From JBQSUQ01 sp052384575 (GTDB lineage Bacteria; Pseudomonadota; Gammaproteobacteria; Enterobacterales; Pasteurellaceae): DNA of 64,000 nucleotides. Each line of letters starts with the position of its first letter. The stretch's first letter is position 1. Position numbers and translations under genes: made by a program. Location of the stretch: NCBI GenBank assembly GCA_052384575.1, contig JBQSUQ010000001.1, one strand, 5' to 3'. This document shows, one piece after another, positions 45,216-54,982 of this stretch. The notes under the pieces are model-generated. The model was not told the DNA's origin. It saw only the letters and a list, made by a program, of their open reading frames with translations, and made no database searches.

Positions 45216-46325
45216 TTATTTACATTGAGAAAGCGCTTGTAATAAATCGGCTTTAATATCTTCCGCATCTTCTAACCCCACAGAAAAACGTAATAAACGG
45301 TTGCATACGCCACGAGCAATGCGTTCTTGCTCCGGAATATCCATATGCGTTTGCGTTGCAGGATAGGTAATAAAACTTTCCGCACCACCTAAACTCTCAG
45401 CAAAAGTAATCAATTTTATTGACTTAAGGAATGGGTTAATCCAATTTTCATTGTGTAAACGGAAAGATAACATTCCCCCTTTATTTGGATATAACACATC
45501 TTTCACTTGCGGTTGTTGACGTAAAAACTCAGCAATTTCTTCTGCATTCTTTTGGTGTTGTTTTATGCGTAAAGACAAGGTTTTTAAACCGCGAATAATT
45601 AACCAAGAATCAAAAGGTGAAAGTACCGCACCTGCGCCATTTTGAATATAGAATAAACGGTCACAAAGCTCTTGTCCTTTCGCCACTATTAATCCTGCTA
45701 ATACATCATTATGCCCCGCCATATATTTGGTTGCGCTATATAATACGATGTCAGCACCGGCGTCCATTGGTTTAAATAACACTGGCGTTAAAAACGTATT
45801 ATCCACAATTAATAATAAATTATGTTTTTTCGCCACTTTAGAAATAGCAACAACATCACATTCTTCCATTAATGGGTTAGAAGGTGTTTCCACAAAAATA
45901 GCTTTTGTATTTTCCGTAATTGCTGCTTCAATTTGTTCAACAGAAGCGGTATTCACATAAACAGGTTTCACGCCATGGGTATTTTTATAGCAAAAATCCA
46001 ACCAACGATAAGTGCCTCCGTAAACATCACTAGAGACAATCCATTCATCAGGTGCTTTAAACAAGGTCATCAAAGCTTGAATTGCTGCCATACCAGAAGC
46101 AAATGCTAAAGCTCGATCACCACCATCTAATTTAGCGGCAGTTTCTTCTAATACAGTTCTTGTTGGATTTTTTGTTCTTGTGTAATCAAAACCTGTACTT
46201 TCACCAATGCCATGATGGCCATAAGCTGTAGAAAGAATGATTGGTGTTGAAACCGCGCCTGTTCTAGGATCCGTTCGATTTCCTGCTTGTGCTAGAATGG
46301 TCTCTAATGCATATTCCTTGGTCAT
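45216..46325 (-). CDS. metB: Cystathionine gamma-synthase / PLP Cys-Met metabolism enzyme
   Basis: MetB condenses O-succinyl- or O-acetylhomoserine with cysteine to form cystathionine for methionine synthesis. The protein (369 residues from ATG 46325) is a PLP fold type I enzyme with TRTKNPTR near 50-57, the ASGMAAI loop, NTFLTP and the PLP lysine in YSATKYMAGHNDV. I chose ATG with an AGGTG site instead of the upstream GTG at 46334. It could be cystathionine beta-lyase instead, since the two families share these motifs; length and overall pattern favour MetB. A weak MetJ-box-like stretch (46362-46378) does not match the consensus well. Confidence 0.85.
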   Translation of the reverse strand: MTKEYALETILAQAGNRTDPRTGAVSTPIILSTAYGHHGIGESTGFDYTRTKNPTRTVLEETAAKLDGGDRALAFASGMAAIQALMTLFKAPDEWIVSSDVYGGTYRWLDFCYKNTHGVKPVYVNTASVEQIEAAITENTKAIFVETPSNPLMEECDVVAISKVAKKHNLLLIVDNTFLTPVLFKPMDAGADIVLYSATKYMAGHNDVLAGLIVAKGQELCDRLFYIQNGAGAVLSPFDSWLIIRGLKTLSLRIKQHQKNAEEIAEFLRQQPQVKDVLYPNKGGMLSFRLHNENWINPFLKSIKLITFAESLGGAESFITYPATQTHMDIPEQERIARGVCNRLLRFSVGLEDAEDIKADLLQALSQCK

Positions 46326-46533
46326 TGTGTTCACCTAATTTTTATATTTAATTATCCGAAAAGAGCTGTCATTCTGACATAAAGCGCGGTGTGATTAAAG
46401 CCTAATTTTCAATATAACCTATACTCAATTTGGTTAATCATTCAAATCAAGCAAAGAAATGTATCACAAATCGCCGAACTGCATTTTTTTTCAGCAAACG
46501 ACATCTATTTTTCTATTTATTTAAAAAATCCTG

Positions 46534-46561
46534 TTGACACAAAATTAGATTTGCGTAAAAT
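46534..46561 (+). promoter_or_regulatory. tRNA-Gly-Leu-Cys promoter
   Basis: TTGACA is followed 16 bases later by TAAAAT. The start site would be about 28 bases before tRNA-Gly. Confidence 0.75.
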
Positions 46562-46595
46562 GCACATCCGTTGACAGCAATAAGCTGAAAGCAAT

Positions 46596-46671
<76 letters not shown>

Positions 46672-46686
46672 TTTTAAATGCGTTGT

Positions 46687-46773
46687 GCCCGAGTGGCGGA
46701 ATCGGTAGACGCAAGGGATTTAAAATCCCTCGCCTTTCGAGGCGTGCCAGTTCAAGTCTGGCCTCGGGCACCA
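46687..46773 (+). tRNA. tRNA-Leu(TAA)
   Basis: An 87-nt class II tRNA with acceptor GCCCGAG/CTCGGGC, anticodon TAA and encoded CCA. Confidence 0.96.
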
Positions 46774-46781
46774 TTTAATCG

Positions 46782-46802
46782 AACACCGCAAGGTGTTTTT
46801 TT
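46782..46802 (+). terminator. Terminator between tRNA-Leu and tRNA-Cys
   Basis: A short stem (AACACC/GGTGTT) closes on a GCAA tetraloop and is followed by TTTTT. tRNA-Cys lies 20 bases further on, so it is read through or has another promoter. Confidence 0.7.
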
Positions 46803-46822
46803 ATATCTACACAACTTCCTAC

Positions 46823-46896
46823 GGCGTGTTAGCAAAGCGGTTATGCACTGGATTGCAAATCCATGTAGCTCGGTTCGACTCCGGGACACGCCTCCA
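46823..46896 (+). tRNA. tRNA-Cys(GCA)
   Basis: A 74-nt cloverleaf with acceptor GGCGTGT/ACACGCC, anticodon GCA and encoded CCA. Confidence 0.97.
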
Positions 46897-46962
46897 TTTT
46901 ATTTCCACTTCATATTCAACATATAATTCAACTATTTGTTAAATTAAATCCATTTATATTTT

Positions 46963-46997
46963 GATAATAAAAAAGCGACAAATTAACTTCATCGCTT
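46963..46997 (-). terminator. Terminator of the corB-like gene
   Basis: A 6-bp stem (AAGCGA/TCGCTT) with a 13-nt loop is followed on the minus strand by TTTTTTATTA, 22 bases after the corB-like stop. Confidence 0.55.
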
Positions 46998-47018
46998 CGG
47001 TTTCTAATAAAAGTGCGG

Positions 47019-48278
47019 TTATAATTTCACGACTTTTGCCTGTTTCACCATATTGTCTGCTACTTCCAAAATAGTGACTTTCAGCCCATTTAGTTCAAAT
47101 TCTGTTCCTTCTTCAGGGATATCTTCTAAATGTTCTAAAATCAAGCCGTTAAAGGTTCGTGCCTCTTCCGTATCTAAATTCCAATCGAATAATTTATTTA
47201 GGTCACGAATATTGGTTGAGCCCTCAATTAAAATGGAGCCATCAGACTGTGGTGTCACCTCTTCTTCAATTGATGGCATGGTGGAAGTAGTGAACTCACC
47301 TACGATTTCTTCCAAAATATCCTCTAAGGTAACCAGGCCTTTGATATCGCCATATTCATCCACCACTAGACCAATACGTTCTTTATTGTTGCGGAAATTT
47401 AATAACTGCGCTGTCAAAGCTGTTCCTTCTGGAATAAAATAAATTTCATCCGCAGCTCGAATTAAGGTTTCTTTGGTGAATTCATTTTTATCTAACATTA
47501 AGCGATATGCTTCACGCACGCGTAAAAATCCCAGGACATTTTCATCCATATTATTTTTATACAACAACACTCGTCCATGAGCTGCATGGTTAAGTTGTCG
47601 CATAATAGATTTCCAATCGTCTTCAATATCAATACCGGCAATATCAGGGCGCGGCACCATAATATCGTCAACAGTAACCTCTTCTAAATCCAAAATGGAT
47701 AACAACATTTCTTGGTGCGCTGAAGGAATGAATTTACCACTTTCATGTACAATTGAACGCAATTCTTCAGGACTAATATGATTGCCCTTCGCTTCTGTTT
47801 TCAAGCCTGTTATTTTAATTAAGGCTTTAATGATTAAATTCATCAAGAAAACTAATGGCGTAAAAATTTTCATTAGCAGTGAAAGCAGATGGCTAGAAAT
47901 AAATGCCACTTTTTCAGGGTATAAAGCAGCCACTGTTTTCGGATAAATTTCCGCAAAAACGAGCATAAAGAAAGTCAACACCCCTGTTGCAATCGCAACC
48001 CCTGCATCACCATATAAACGCATACCGATAATGGTTGCTATCGCTGAAGCAGAAATATTGACAAGGTTATTACAAATAAGAATTAGGCTGAGTAATTTAT
48101 CTGTTTTTTTCAATAATTTGTCCGCTTTTTTAGCGCCTTTATGACCTTTTTCAGCCAAATAACGCATACGATAGCGGTTAGCCGATAATAATCCAGTTTC
48201 AGAACCAGAAAAATACGCCGATGTGACTAATAGAATGGCAAGAATAATGAATAGCGTACTAAGGGGAATACTGTCCAA
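47019..48278 (-). CDS. CorB/HlyC-family CBS-domain membrane protein (possible Mg2+/Co2+ transport)
   Basis: This 419-residue protein has a DUF21 membrane domain (about 5-190; four hydrophobic segments, YFSGSETGLLSANRYRMRYLAEKG), two CBS domains (about 205-330, with VTVDDIMVPRPDIAGID and ITLEDILEEIVGEF) and a C-terminal CorC/HlyC domain. The family includes CorB and YfjD and is linked to magnesium or cobalt efflux, which is inference here. The start codon appears to be TTG at 48278 with AAAGGA 7-8 bases upstream. It lies next to a cytochrome-assembly-like gene and ffh, as in other Haemophilus. Confidence 0.85.
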   Translation of the reverse strand: MDSIPLSTLFIILAILLVTSAYFSGSETGLLSANRYRMRYLAEKGHKGAKKADKLLKKTDKLLSLILICNNLVNISASAIATIIGMRLYGDAGVAIATGVLTFFMLVFAEIYPKTVAALYPEKVAFISSHLLSLLMKIFTPLVFLMNLIIKALIKITGLKTEAKGNHISPEELRSIVHESGKFIPSAHQEMLLSILDLEEVTVDDIMVPRPDIAGIDIEDDWKSIMRQLNHAAHGRVLLYKNNMDENVLGFLRVREAYRLMLDKNEFTKETLIRAADEIYFIPEGTALTAQLLNFRNNKERIGLVVDEYGDIKGLVTLEDILEEIVGEFTTSTMPSIEEEVTPQSDGSILIEGSTNIRDLNKLFDWNLDTEEARTFNGLILEHLEDIPEEGTEFELNGLKVTILEVADNMVKQAKVVKL

Positions 48279-48345
48279 AGATTGTTCCTTTTGTTAATTG
48301 AATATTAAGCAAAACTGCCTCAATTTAGACCGCACTTTTAAGCGT

Positions 48346-49143
48346 TTAAAATGAAACTGGTAAAATTTTGCTGCCAAAATAAGCAATAGTAAGCAGGATC
48401 ATACCTGAAATTGTCAAAATAATCATTCTTTTTCCGCGCCAATACCATTTCCAATGCCCTAAAATCGCCAAAGCGAAAACGATCCAAGCAAGAGCAGAAA
48501 ATACGGCTTTGTGAATATTACTGTCTGCCATGGCATGCGATAAATGATAAGTCCCTGTTATAAGAATAATGCTAAGCAATGCTTCCCCTGTACACATCAC
48601 TCGGAAAAAATGGCGTTCAACTAGCATTAATGGGGGTAAATCTGGAGAAGGCACTGCTTTTTTCCGTTTCAGATGACGATCTAACCACACAATTTGAATG
48701 CTATATAACATGGCAACAAAGCATACGGAATATGCCAACATGGATAAGGTGATATGAATAAATAATTCTGGCGATAAATGCACCAATTGGCTTGGAATAA
48801 ATTCCGTCATTAAAAGATTAATTAATGCTAAAGCATAAACACTTGGCAATACAAAAGACAGGGTTTTCACATTCCATAACATCAATAATGTTGTGAATAA
48901 CGCCATGACCCAACTAATAAGCGAGCTGATTTCAAGTAAGCTGAGATTTGTACCAGTATTCAAATAAGCGAGTAGATTAGGGAAACTGAGGTAATGACAA
49001 ACAACCGCTACCAAAACTGTTGTTAAAAAGAGATGACGTTTGGGTTTGGTATGCCCATCAATTTTCAACAACATTGGCATAATCAATAGAATATTGAAGC
49101 TATAAAATAGCATTGCGAAAATGGCATAAGGAGGTGTTGTCAA
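48346..49143 (-). CDS. Cytochrome c assembly-like inner-membrane protein (YpjD/CcsA family)
   Basis: This 265-residue polytopic protein has about eight membrane helices. It resembles YpjD/CcsA-type cytochrome-assembly (CcmC/CcmF-like) proteins. A tryptophan-rich region near the end (WIVFALAILGHWKWYWRGKR) resembles the heme-handling WWD-like motif. Its substrate is unknown. The start is TTG 49143 with AAGG 9 bases upstream; ATG 49113 has no ribosome site. It is divergent from ffh with 128 bases between, and 67 bases upstream of the corB-like gene. Confidence 0.75.
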   Translation of the reverse strand: MTTPPYAIFAMLFYSFNILLIMPMLLKIDGHTKPKRHLFLTTVLVAVVCHYLSFPNLLAYLNTGTNLSLLEISSLISWVMALFTTLLMLWNVKTLSFVLPSVYALALINLLMTEFIPSQLVHLSPELFIHITLSMLAYSVCFVAMLYSIQIVWLDRHLKRKKAVPSPDLPPLMLVERHFFRVMCTGEALLSIILITGTYHLSHAMADSNIHKAVFSALAWIVFALAILGHWKWYWRGKRMIILTISGMILLTIAYFGSKILPVSF

Positions 49144-49271
49144 TTTCTTTTACCTTTTATTTGAAATAATTCGCATTTATTTTAACTGGGCTAATCTGAA
49201 ATTTCAAATAGTGAAACAAGGTGATTTCAGGTATAATCAAGCAAAATCATTGAGTAATATGAGAAAGTAAA

Positions 49272-50660
49272 ATGTTTGAAAATTTATCCGATCGTCTATC
49301 GAAAACCTTACGAAATATTACAGGTAAAGGACGCTTAACTGAAGATAATATAAAAGATACGCTGAGAGAAGTACGCATGGCGTTACTTGAAGCGGATGTT
49401 GCTTTACCTGTGGTGCGTGAATTTATCAATAAAGTGAAAGAACGCGCTATTGGTGAGGAAGTCAACAAAAGTTTAACACCAGGGCAAGAATTTCTCAAAA
49501 TTGTACAAGCAGAACTTGAATCTGCAATGGGAGAAAGCAACGAAAGTTTAAACCTTGCCACACAGCCGCCAGCTGTTATTTTAATGGCGGGTTTACAGGG
49601 CGCGGGTAAAACAACTTCCGTTGGAAAATTAGCGAAATTCTTAAAAGAACGCCACAAAAAGAAAGTGCTTGTGGTGTCTGCTGACGTTTATCGCCCTGCC
49701 GCGATTAAACAACTTGAAACCTTGGCACAAGCTGTTGGCGTGGATTTTTTCCCTTCCGAAGTCAAACAAAATCCTGTTGATATCGCCAAAGCAGCTTTAG
49801 CTGATGCAAAATTAAAATTCTATGATGTTTTAATTGTGGATACTGCGGGTCGTCTACATGTTGATACCGAAATGATGGCGGAAATTCAACAAATTCACAC
49901 CGCACTTAATCCAGTTGAAACTTTGTTTACTGTGGATGCGATGACCGGTCAGGATGCAGCAAATACAGCAAAAGCCTTTAATGAAGCTTTGCCACTCACT
50001 GGGGTAATTTTAACCAAAGTGGATGGTGATGCGCGTGGCGGTGCAGCACTTTCGATTCGTCAAATCACAGGTAAGCCGATTAAATTCTTGGGTGTAGGCG
50101 AAAAAACAGAAGCTCTTGAACCCTTCCATCCAGATCGTGTTGCTTCACGTATTCTTGGCATGGGCGATGTACTGTCGTTAATTGAAGATTTGCAACGTTC
50201 AGTAGATCAAGAAAAAGCGGAAAAAATCGCACAGAAATTTAAAAAAGGCGATCAATTTACTTTAGAAGATTTTCGTGAACAGTTAATTGAAATGAAAAAA
50301 ATGGGCGGTATGATGTCCATGTTAGACAAACTGCCGGGTGCGAAGAACTTACCGGATCATGTTAAAAATCAAGTAGATGACAAAATGTTTATAAAAATGG
50401 AAGCCATCATCAATTCCATGACATTAAAAGAACGCGCCAATCCGGATATTATCAAAGGCTCACGTCGCCGTCGTATTGCAATGGGATCAGGCACACAAGT
50501 ACAAGATGTCAATAAACTATTGAAACAATTCGATGAAATGCAACGTATGATGAAAAAAATGCGTAGCGGTGGCATGGCGAAAATGATGAGAGGCATGAAA
50601 GGCTTAATGGGCGGAGGCATGGGTGGCCTCGGCGGATTAGGAAACATGTTCCGTCGTTAA
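49272..50660 (+). CDS. ffh: Signal recognition particle protein Ffh
   Basis: Ffh binds 4.5S RNA and signal sequences to target membrane proteins co-translationally. The 462-residue protein has an N domain (1-85), a GTPase G domain with GLQGAGKTTSVGK, DTAGRL and TKVDGDARGGAAL, and a methionine-rich M domain with the SRP RNA-binding KGSRRRRIAMGSGT motif. The C-terminus is Gly/Met-rich (GLMGGGMGGLGG). It lies alone between divergent and convergent neighbours. Confidence 0.97.
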   Translation: MFENLSDRLSKTLRNITGKGRLTEDNIKDTLREVRMALLEADVALPVVREFINKVKERAIGEEVNKSLTPGQEFLKIVQAELESAMGESNESLNLATQPPAVILMAGLQGAGKTTSVGKLAKFLKERHKKKVLVVSADVYRPAAIKQLETLAQAVGVDFFPSEVKQNPVDIAKAALADAKLKFYDVLIVDTAGRLHVDTEMMAEIQQIHTALNPVETLFTVDAMTGQDAANTAKAFNEALPLTGVILTKVDGDARGGAALSIRQITGKPIKFLGVGEKTEALEPFHPDRVASRILGMGDVLSLIEDLQRSVDQEKAEKIAQKFKKGDQFTLEDFREQLIEMKKMGGMMSMLDKLPGAKNLPDHVKNQVDDKMFIKMEAIINSMTLKERANPDIIKGSRRRRIAMGSGTQVQDVNKLLKQFDEMQRMMKKMRSGGMAKMMRGMKGLMGGGMGGLGGLGNMFRR

Positions 50661-50724
50661 GCCAAAACTTCAGAAATTTACACCGCGCTTTACATAGCAA
50701 TCACATTAATTGAGGGAGGTTAAT

Positions 50725-51192
50725 ATGAAAAAAGTACTATGGCTAACCAGTTTGATGCTACTTTCCGCATGTAGTTCTAACCAACCAACAACGCCTGTAA
50801 AAAATGAGCAGCAGTTAAATCCGCCTGAAAAAATTGAAACAGGCTTTTTCCGTCTTGCACCAAATTCTGAATACTACATTGATAGTGCATCGATTTGGGT
50901 GGATAACGATAAATCACATCTGATTAACTTTGATATTGTGATTAATCTAAAAATTGGACACGCAGTATTTGAAGACAAAAATCTGTTTAGTCATTCATTA
51001 CGACAGCATAAAGTAGTCAACTGTAAGACACAGAATTTAATGCATACCGATTCTTATTTTTATTCTGAATTTTGGGGACAAGGTTTAGCAACGCCACCTA
51101 AACGCCAATCTGAACATACCGTTAAATTGCGTGAAGGTTCAAGCTTAGGTACTGCGGCACAAATTATGTGTACTAACTTCTATCGCCCTTAA
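50725..51192 (+). CDS. Putative lipoprotein of unknown function
   Basis: This 155-residue protein has a signal peptide with lipobox LLSAC (Cys16 from ATG 50725). The mature part begins with a Thr/Pro/Asn-rich linker and contains a TGFFRLAPNSEYYIDSASIWV segment and two cysteines (NCKTQ, IMCTN). I chose ATG 50725 with GGAGG 5 bases upstream; TTG 50710 is the alternative. I do not recognise a family. It is followed by a strong bidirectional terminator. Confidence 0.7.
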   Translation: MKKVLWLTSLMLLSACSSNQPTTPVKNEQQLNPPEKIETGFFRLAPNSEYYIDSASIWVDNDKSHLINFDIVINLKIGHAVFEDKNLFSHSLRQHKVVNCKTQNLMHTDSYFYSEFWGQGLATPPKRQSEHTVKLREGSSLGTAAQIMCTNFYRP

Positions 51193-51224
51193 AAGTGCGG
51201 TCAAAAAAGAAAACGTTCTGATAG

Positions 51225-51260
51225 AAAAATCCCTGAGTCGTTATCTGCTCAGGGATTTTT
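51225..51260. terminator. Bidirectional terminator between the lipoprotein gene and mpl
   Basis: A 13-bp stem (AAAAATCCCTGAG/CTCAGGGATTTTT) has a 10-nt loop. It serves both convergent genes. Confidence 0.9.
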
Positions 51261-51267
51261 AATTTAA

Positions 51268-52644
51268 CTAATTTTTTAATTTATCTAATATTTTCTGATG
51301 AATACCACCAAAACTACCATTAGACATCACTAAAATATGATCACCAGGTTTGGCTTCTTCAGCAATAAATTCTACTAATTTATCCAATTCTGCCGCCCAT
51401 TTAACAGGCTGAATACAAGCGCTAGCAATCTCGGCAACTTCCCAGGGAATATTTTCAGGTTGTAATAAAAACACATTATCCGCGCGAACTAATGCTGGGG
51501 CGATTTCATCTTTATGGTGCCCCATTTTCATGGTATTTGAACGAGGTTCTAACACCGCCAAAATTCTCGCTCCACCACCGACTTTATCTCTAAGTGCGGT
51601 TAAAGTTGCTTGAATTTCTGCGGGATGGTGGGCAAAATCATCATAAACGGTAATCTGATTAACTTCGCCTTTCACTTCTAAACGACGTTTTGCATTAATA
51701 AAAGTCGATAAGGCTTTCGCGGAATTTTCAATGGAAACGCCTGCATGATAAGCTGCTGCAATTGCCATTAATGCATTGTGCATATTGTGCTGACCAACAA
51801 TGTTCCAATGCACCTCCGCCGCTTTCTGCCCTTTATGATAAACCGCAAAACGCGTGCTATCTTGCGTTAAACGTTCTGCATACCATTCTTGATCCTTCCC
51901 TAAATATTGTTTTTCAGACCAACATCCCATATCCAAGGTTTCTTTTGCACTTTGTTCATTCGCAACAGACAAGACCAAACCTGATTGAGGCATAGTACGA
52001 ATCATATGGTGGAACTGGCGTTGAATCGCTTTTAAATCATCAAAAATATCTGCATGATCAAAGCCAATATTGTTGATAATTAAGGTCTTAGGATTGTAAT
52101 GCACAAATTTTGAACGCTTATCAAAAAATGCCGTATCATATTCATCTGCTTCAATCACAAAATATTGGCTATCGCCTAAGCGAGAAGATACGCCAAAATT
52201 GCCCGCAATACCGCCAATTAAGAATCCTGGATTTAAACCATTTTGATCTAAAATCCAGCTTAACATACCCGTTGTAGTGGTTTTTCCATGGGTGCCTGAT
52301 ACGGCAAATACCCAACGATTACGCAATAAATTATCATGTAACCATTGTGGGCCAGAGGTAAATGGCAACTGATTTTCTAAAATATATTCGACGCAAGGAT
52401 TTCCGCGTTTGATTGCATTACCAATCAAAATCATATCAGGTGTAGGTTGCAACTGTTCAACCTCAAAATGGGGGATGATATCAATGCCACTTTCTGTTAA
52501 AAAAGTGGACATTGGCGGATAAACATTAGTATCAGAACCAGTAACATGGTAGCCCAATTGTTTAGCGATAAGAGCAACACCGCCCATAAAGGTGCCACAT
52601 ATACCTAAAATATGTATATGTTTTTTCTGTGAAATTTCGTTCAT
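51268..52644 (-). CDS. mpl: UDP-MurNAc:L-alanyl-gamma-D-glutamyl-meso-DAP ligase Mpl
   Basis: Mpl recycles the tripeptide released by wall turnover by joining it to UDP-MurNAc. The 458-residue cytoplasmic Mur ligase has an N-terminal Rossmann domain (HILGICGTFMGGVALIA, about 10-26), the ATP site GTHGKTTTTGM (about 115-125) and conserved EADEYDTAFFDKRSKFVHY and DDFAHHPAEI, as in Mpl rather than MurC. It is convergent with the upstream lipoprotein gene and divergent from fbp. Confidence 0.95.
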   Translation of the reverse strand: MNEISQKKHIHILGICGTFMGGVALIAKQLGYHVTGSDTNVYPPMSTFLTESGIDIIPHFEVEQLQPTPDMILIGNAIKRGNPCVEYILENQLPFTSGPQWLHDNLLRNRWVFAVSGTHGKTTTTGMLSWILDQNGLNPGFLIGGIAGNFGVSSRLGDSQYFVIEADEYDTAFFDKRSKFVHYNPKTLIINNIGFDHADIFDDLKAIQRQFHHMIRTMPQSGLVLSVANEQSAKETLDMGCWSEKQYLGKDQEWYAERLTQDSTRFAVYHKGQKAAEVHWNIVGQHNMHNALMAIAAAYHAGVSIENSAKALSTFINAKRRLEVKGEVNQITVYDDFAHHPAEIQATLTALRDKVGGGARILAVLEPRSNTMKMGHHKDEIAPALVRADNVFLLQPENIPWEVAEIASACIQPVKWAAELDKLVEFIAEEAKPGDHILVMSNGSFGGIHQKILDKLKN

Positions 52645-52766
52645 TTATTTAGACCAAGTAAAAAAGCGTGAGCTGGATCACATTCTTCAATATATAAAGT
52701 TGGTATCATAATCTAACTTATTCTACTCGTCTAGCAAGAAAATATAATCAAGGAATTAAGATTGTT

Positions 52767-53771
52767 ATGAAAACATTAGATGAATTTGTCATTGAAAAAC
52801 AAGCAGAATACCCGAACGCCAAAGGCGCATTAACCGGTATTTTATCGTCCATTCGTCTTGTTGCGAAAGTCATTCATAGAGATATTAATCGTGCAGGACT
52901 CAGTCATGATATTTTAGGTGCAGTTGGTAATCAGAATATCCAAGGTGAAAACCAAATGAAATTGGATGTGTTTGCCAATGATACCTTTAAACGAGCCTTA
53001 ATGGCACGTGAAGAAGTGGCTGGCTTTGCGTCAGAAGAGGAAGATAGCTTTATCGCATTTGATACAGAACGTGGCCGTAATGCAAGATATGTTATTTTGA
53101 CCGATCCATTAGATGGTTCTTCTAATATTGATGTCAATGTGGCAGTGGGAACAATCTTCTCCATTTATCGTCGCGTATCCCCTATTGGGACTCCTGTCAC
53201 CTTAGAAGATTTTATGCAAGAGGGGAATAAACAGGTTGCTGCTGGCTATATTGTATATGGTTCCTCAACAATGCTGGTTTACACAACAGGCAATGGTGTT
53301 AACGGTTTTACCTATGATCCGACCTTAGGTACATTCTGTTTATCTCATGAGAATATTCAAATACCAACTGACGGACGCATTTATTCTATTAACGAAGGGC
53401 AATATTTGAAATTCCCAATGGGTGTTAAAAAATATATAAAATTCTGCCAAGAGGAAGATAAATCTACTGGTCGTCCTTATACATCCCGTTATATTGGTTC
53501 ATTAGTATCAGATTTCCACCGCAATCTGCTTAAAGGTGGGATCTATATTTACCCAAGTGCAACAACCTATCCCAAAGGTAAACTACGTCTATTGTATGAA
53601 GGAAACCCAATGGCATTCTTAGCAGAGCAAGCAGGCGGATTAGCAAGCGATGGTTACCATCGTATTTTAGATATTAAACCAACAGAACTCCACCAGCGAG
53701 TGCCATTATTCCTTGGCTCCAAAGAAATGGTAGAAAAAGCTCAGCACTTTATGAACGAATTTAAAGATTAA
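52767..53771 (+). CDS. fbp: Fructose-1,6-bisphosphatase class I
   Basis: Fbp dephosphorylates fructose-1,6-bisphosphate in gluconeogenesis. The 334-residue protein has the FBPase motifs: EEEDSF (metal site, residues about 90-95), LTDPLDGSSNIDVN, the RYIGSLVSDFHRNLLKGGIYIYP substrate segment and MAFLAEQAGG. The length fits class I. It lies 122 bases divergent from mpl and ends before a strong terminator. Confidence 0.96.
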   Translation: MKTLDEFVIEKQAEYPNAKGALTGILSSIRLVAKVIHRDINRAGLSHDILGAVGNQNIQGENQMKLDVFANDTFKRALMAREEVAGFASEEEDSFIAFDTERGRNARYVILTDPLDGSSNIDVNVAVGTIFSIYRRVSPIGTPVTLEDFMQEGNKQVAAGYIVYGSSTMLVYTTGNGVNGFTYDPTLGTFCLSHENIQIPTDGRIYSINEGQYLKFPMGVKKYIKFCQEEDKSTGRPYTSRYIGSLVSDFHRNLLKGGIYIYPSATTYPKGKLRLLYEGNPMAFLAEQAGGLASDGYHRILDIKPTELHQRVPLFLGSKEMVEKAQHFMNEFKD

Positions 53772-53777
53772 TAGTCT

Positions 53778-53812
53778 AAATAACCGCTTCTGAAAAAGCG
53801 GTTATTTATTTT
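53778..53812 (+). terminator. fbp terminator
   Basis: A 12-bp stem (AAATAACCGCTT/AAGCGGTTATTT, 6-nt loop) is followed by ATTTTT. Confidence 0.88.
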
Positions 53813-53922
53813 TACAGTTTAGAAAATGTAAATTTATGTAAAATATGAATCCCTTTTTTGATCTTTTATACAAGATTATTTATATTTAGAAAACATTAAT
53901 AATTTATTTTAAGGAAATATCT

Positions 53923-54435
53923 ATGAAATTATCTAAAAAAGCACTATTAGCAACTGTAATGGCTGCAACAGTGACATTAACTGCTTGTGATAAATTAAAT
54001 TATCAAGCACAAGCTGCAACACAAAAAACTCAAGTTCAAGAACAAAAAACTACCAATGATGCGATGATTGCCGAATTTGGTAAAAATATTCAAATAAAAA
54101 CGATTGCCCGTAATTTCGTTAAAAATGACAAAAATGAACCGGGTCTTGCATATAGCTACAATATTACCAATACCGGTAACAAAGCGATTAAAACAGCTTC
54201 TTGGGTATATGCATATCAATTTGAGAATAATGTTATCCATACACATCCAATAAGCCTTAATTTTGAACAAGACTTCAATCCAAATGCGAATTTTAACTTA
54301 AATGTGATTATTCCTTTTTCAACTGTATCACCAGAAGTGAAAGCTATTTTTGAAAATCCTAAAAATGAAATTTCAAGCGTTGCCATTGCACGTGAAATTC
54401 AATTTGTTGACGGTTCAAAAATCACTGTTGAATAA
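53923..54435 (+). CDS. Putative lipoprotein of unknown function
   Basis: This 170-residue protein has a signal peptide with lipobox LTAC (Cys22) and an adjacent Gln/Thr/Lys-rich linker. The mature region has a NITNTGNKAIKTASWVY segment, similar in feel to beta-sandwich domains of small periplasmic proteins (FxLYD type), and it ends FVDGSKITVE. I do not recognise it firmly. It starts behind AAGGAAAT and has its own terminator, so it is probably a single-gene transcript. Confidence 0.7.
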   Translation: MKLSKKALLATVMAATVTLTACDKLNYQAQAATQKTQVQEQKTTNDAMIAEFGKNIQIKTIARNFVKNDKNEPGLAYSYNITNTGNKAIKTASWVYAYQFENNVIHTHPISLNFEQDFNPNANFNLNVIIPFSTVSPEVKAIFENPKNEISSVAIAREIQFVDGSKITVE

Positions 54436-54447
54436 TAAAGACTTACC

Positions 54448-54480
54448 AAAGGCATCGTTCTGATGCCTTTTTTATTTTTT
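54448..54480 (+). terminator. Terminator after the lipoprotein gene
   Basis: A 9-bp stem (AAAGGCATC/GATGCCTTT, 5-nt loop) is followed by TTTTATTTTTT. Confidence 0.9.
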
Positions 54481-54545
54481 CATTTCTCTTAATTTACAAA
54501 ATTATGGCATAATCTAACCTGTTTATTAGATAAATGGAGGAAATC

Positions 54546-54953
54546 ATGCGTATTTTGCATACCATGTTACGAGTGGGAAACTTAGAACGCTCTATCAAAT
54601 TCTATCAAGATGTATTAGGCATGCGTTTATTACGTACTAGCGAAAACCCAGAATATAAATATACGCTCGCTTTTCTTGGTTATGATGATGAAGACAAAGC
54701 AGCAGTGCTTGAATTAACCTATAATTGGGGCGTTGAAGAATACGAATTAGGCACTGCCTATGGTCATATCGCGATTGGTGTCGACGATATTTATGCGACC
54801 TGTGATGCAGTAAAAGCTGCTGGTGGAAAAGTAACGCGTGAAGCAGGTCCTGTAAAAGGTGGCACAACGGTAATCGCTTTTGTTGAAGATCCTGATGGCT
54901 ATAAAATTGAATTTATTGAAAACAAAAGTGCAAAATCCGCATTAGGTAACTAA
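54546..54953 (+). CDS. gloA: Glyoxalase I (lactoylglutathione lyase)
   Basis: GloA converts the methylglyoxal-glutathione hemithioacetal to S-lactoylglutathione. This 135-residue VOC-fold protein has the metal-binding residues in RILHTMLRV (His5), ALVLELTYNWG-like (Glu near 56), YGHIAIGVDD (His) and the C-terminal GYKIEFIE (Glu). I chose ATG 54546, which has GGAGG 5 bases upstream, rather than ATG 54534 that overlaps that site; 135 residues is the family length. Confidence 0.95.
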   Translation: MRILHTMLRVGNLERSIKFYQDVLGMRLLRTSENPEYKYTLAFLGYDDEDKAAVLELTYNWGVEEYELGTAYGHIAIGVDDIYATCDAVKAAGGKVTREAGPVKGGTTVIAFVEDPDGYKIEFIENKSAKSALGN

Positions 54954-54982
54954 AGCGCGGTCAATTTTTACTTAATTTTATC

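Noticed and set aside
46335..46400. MetJ box ahead of metB
   Set aside because: A sequence like TCAGAATGACAGC shows only partial similarity to AGACGTCT repeats, so it was not listed.
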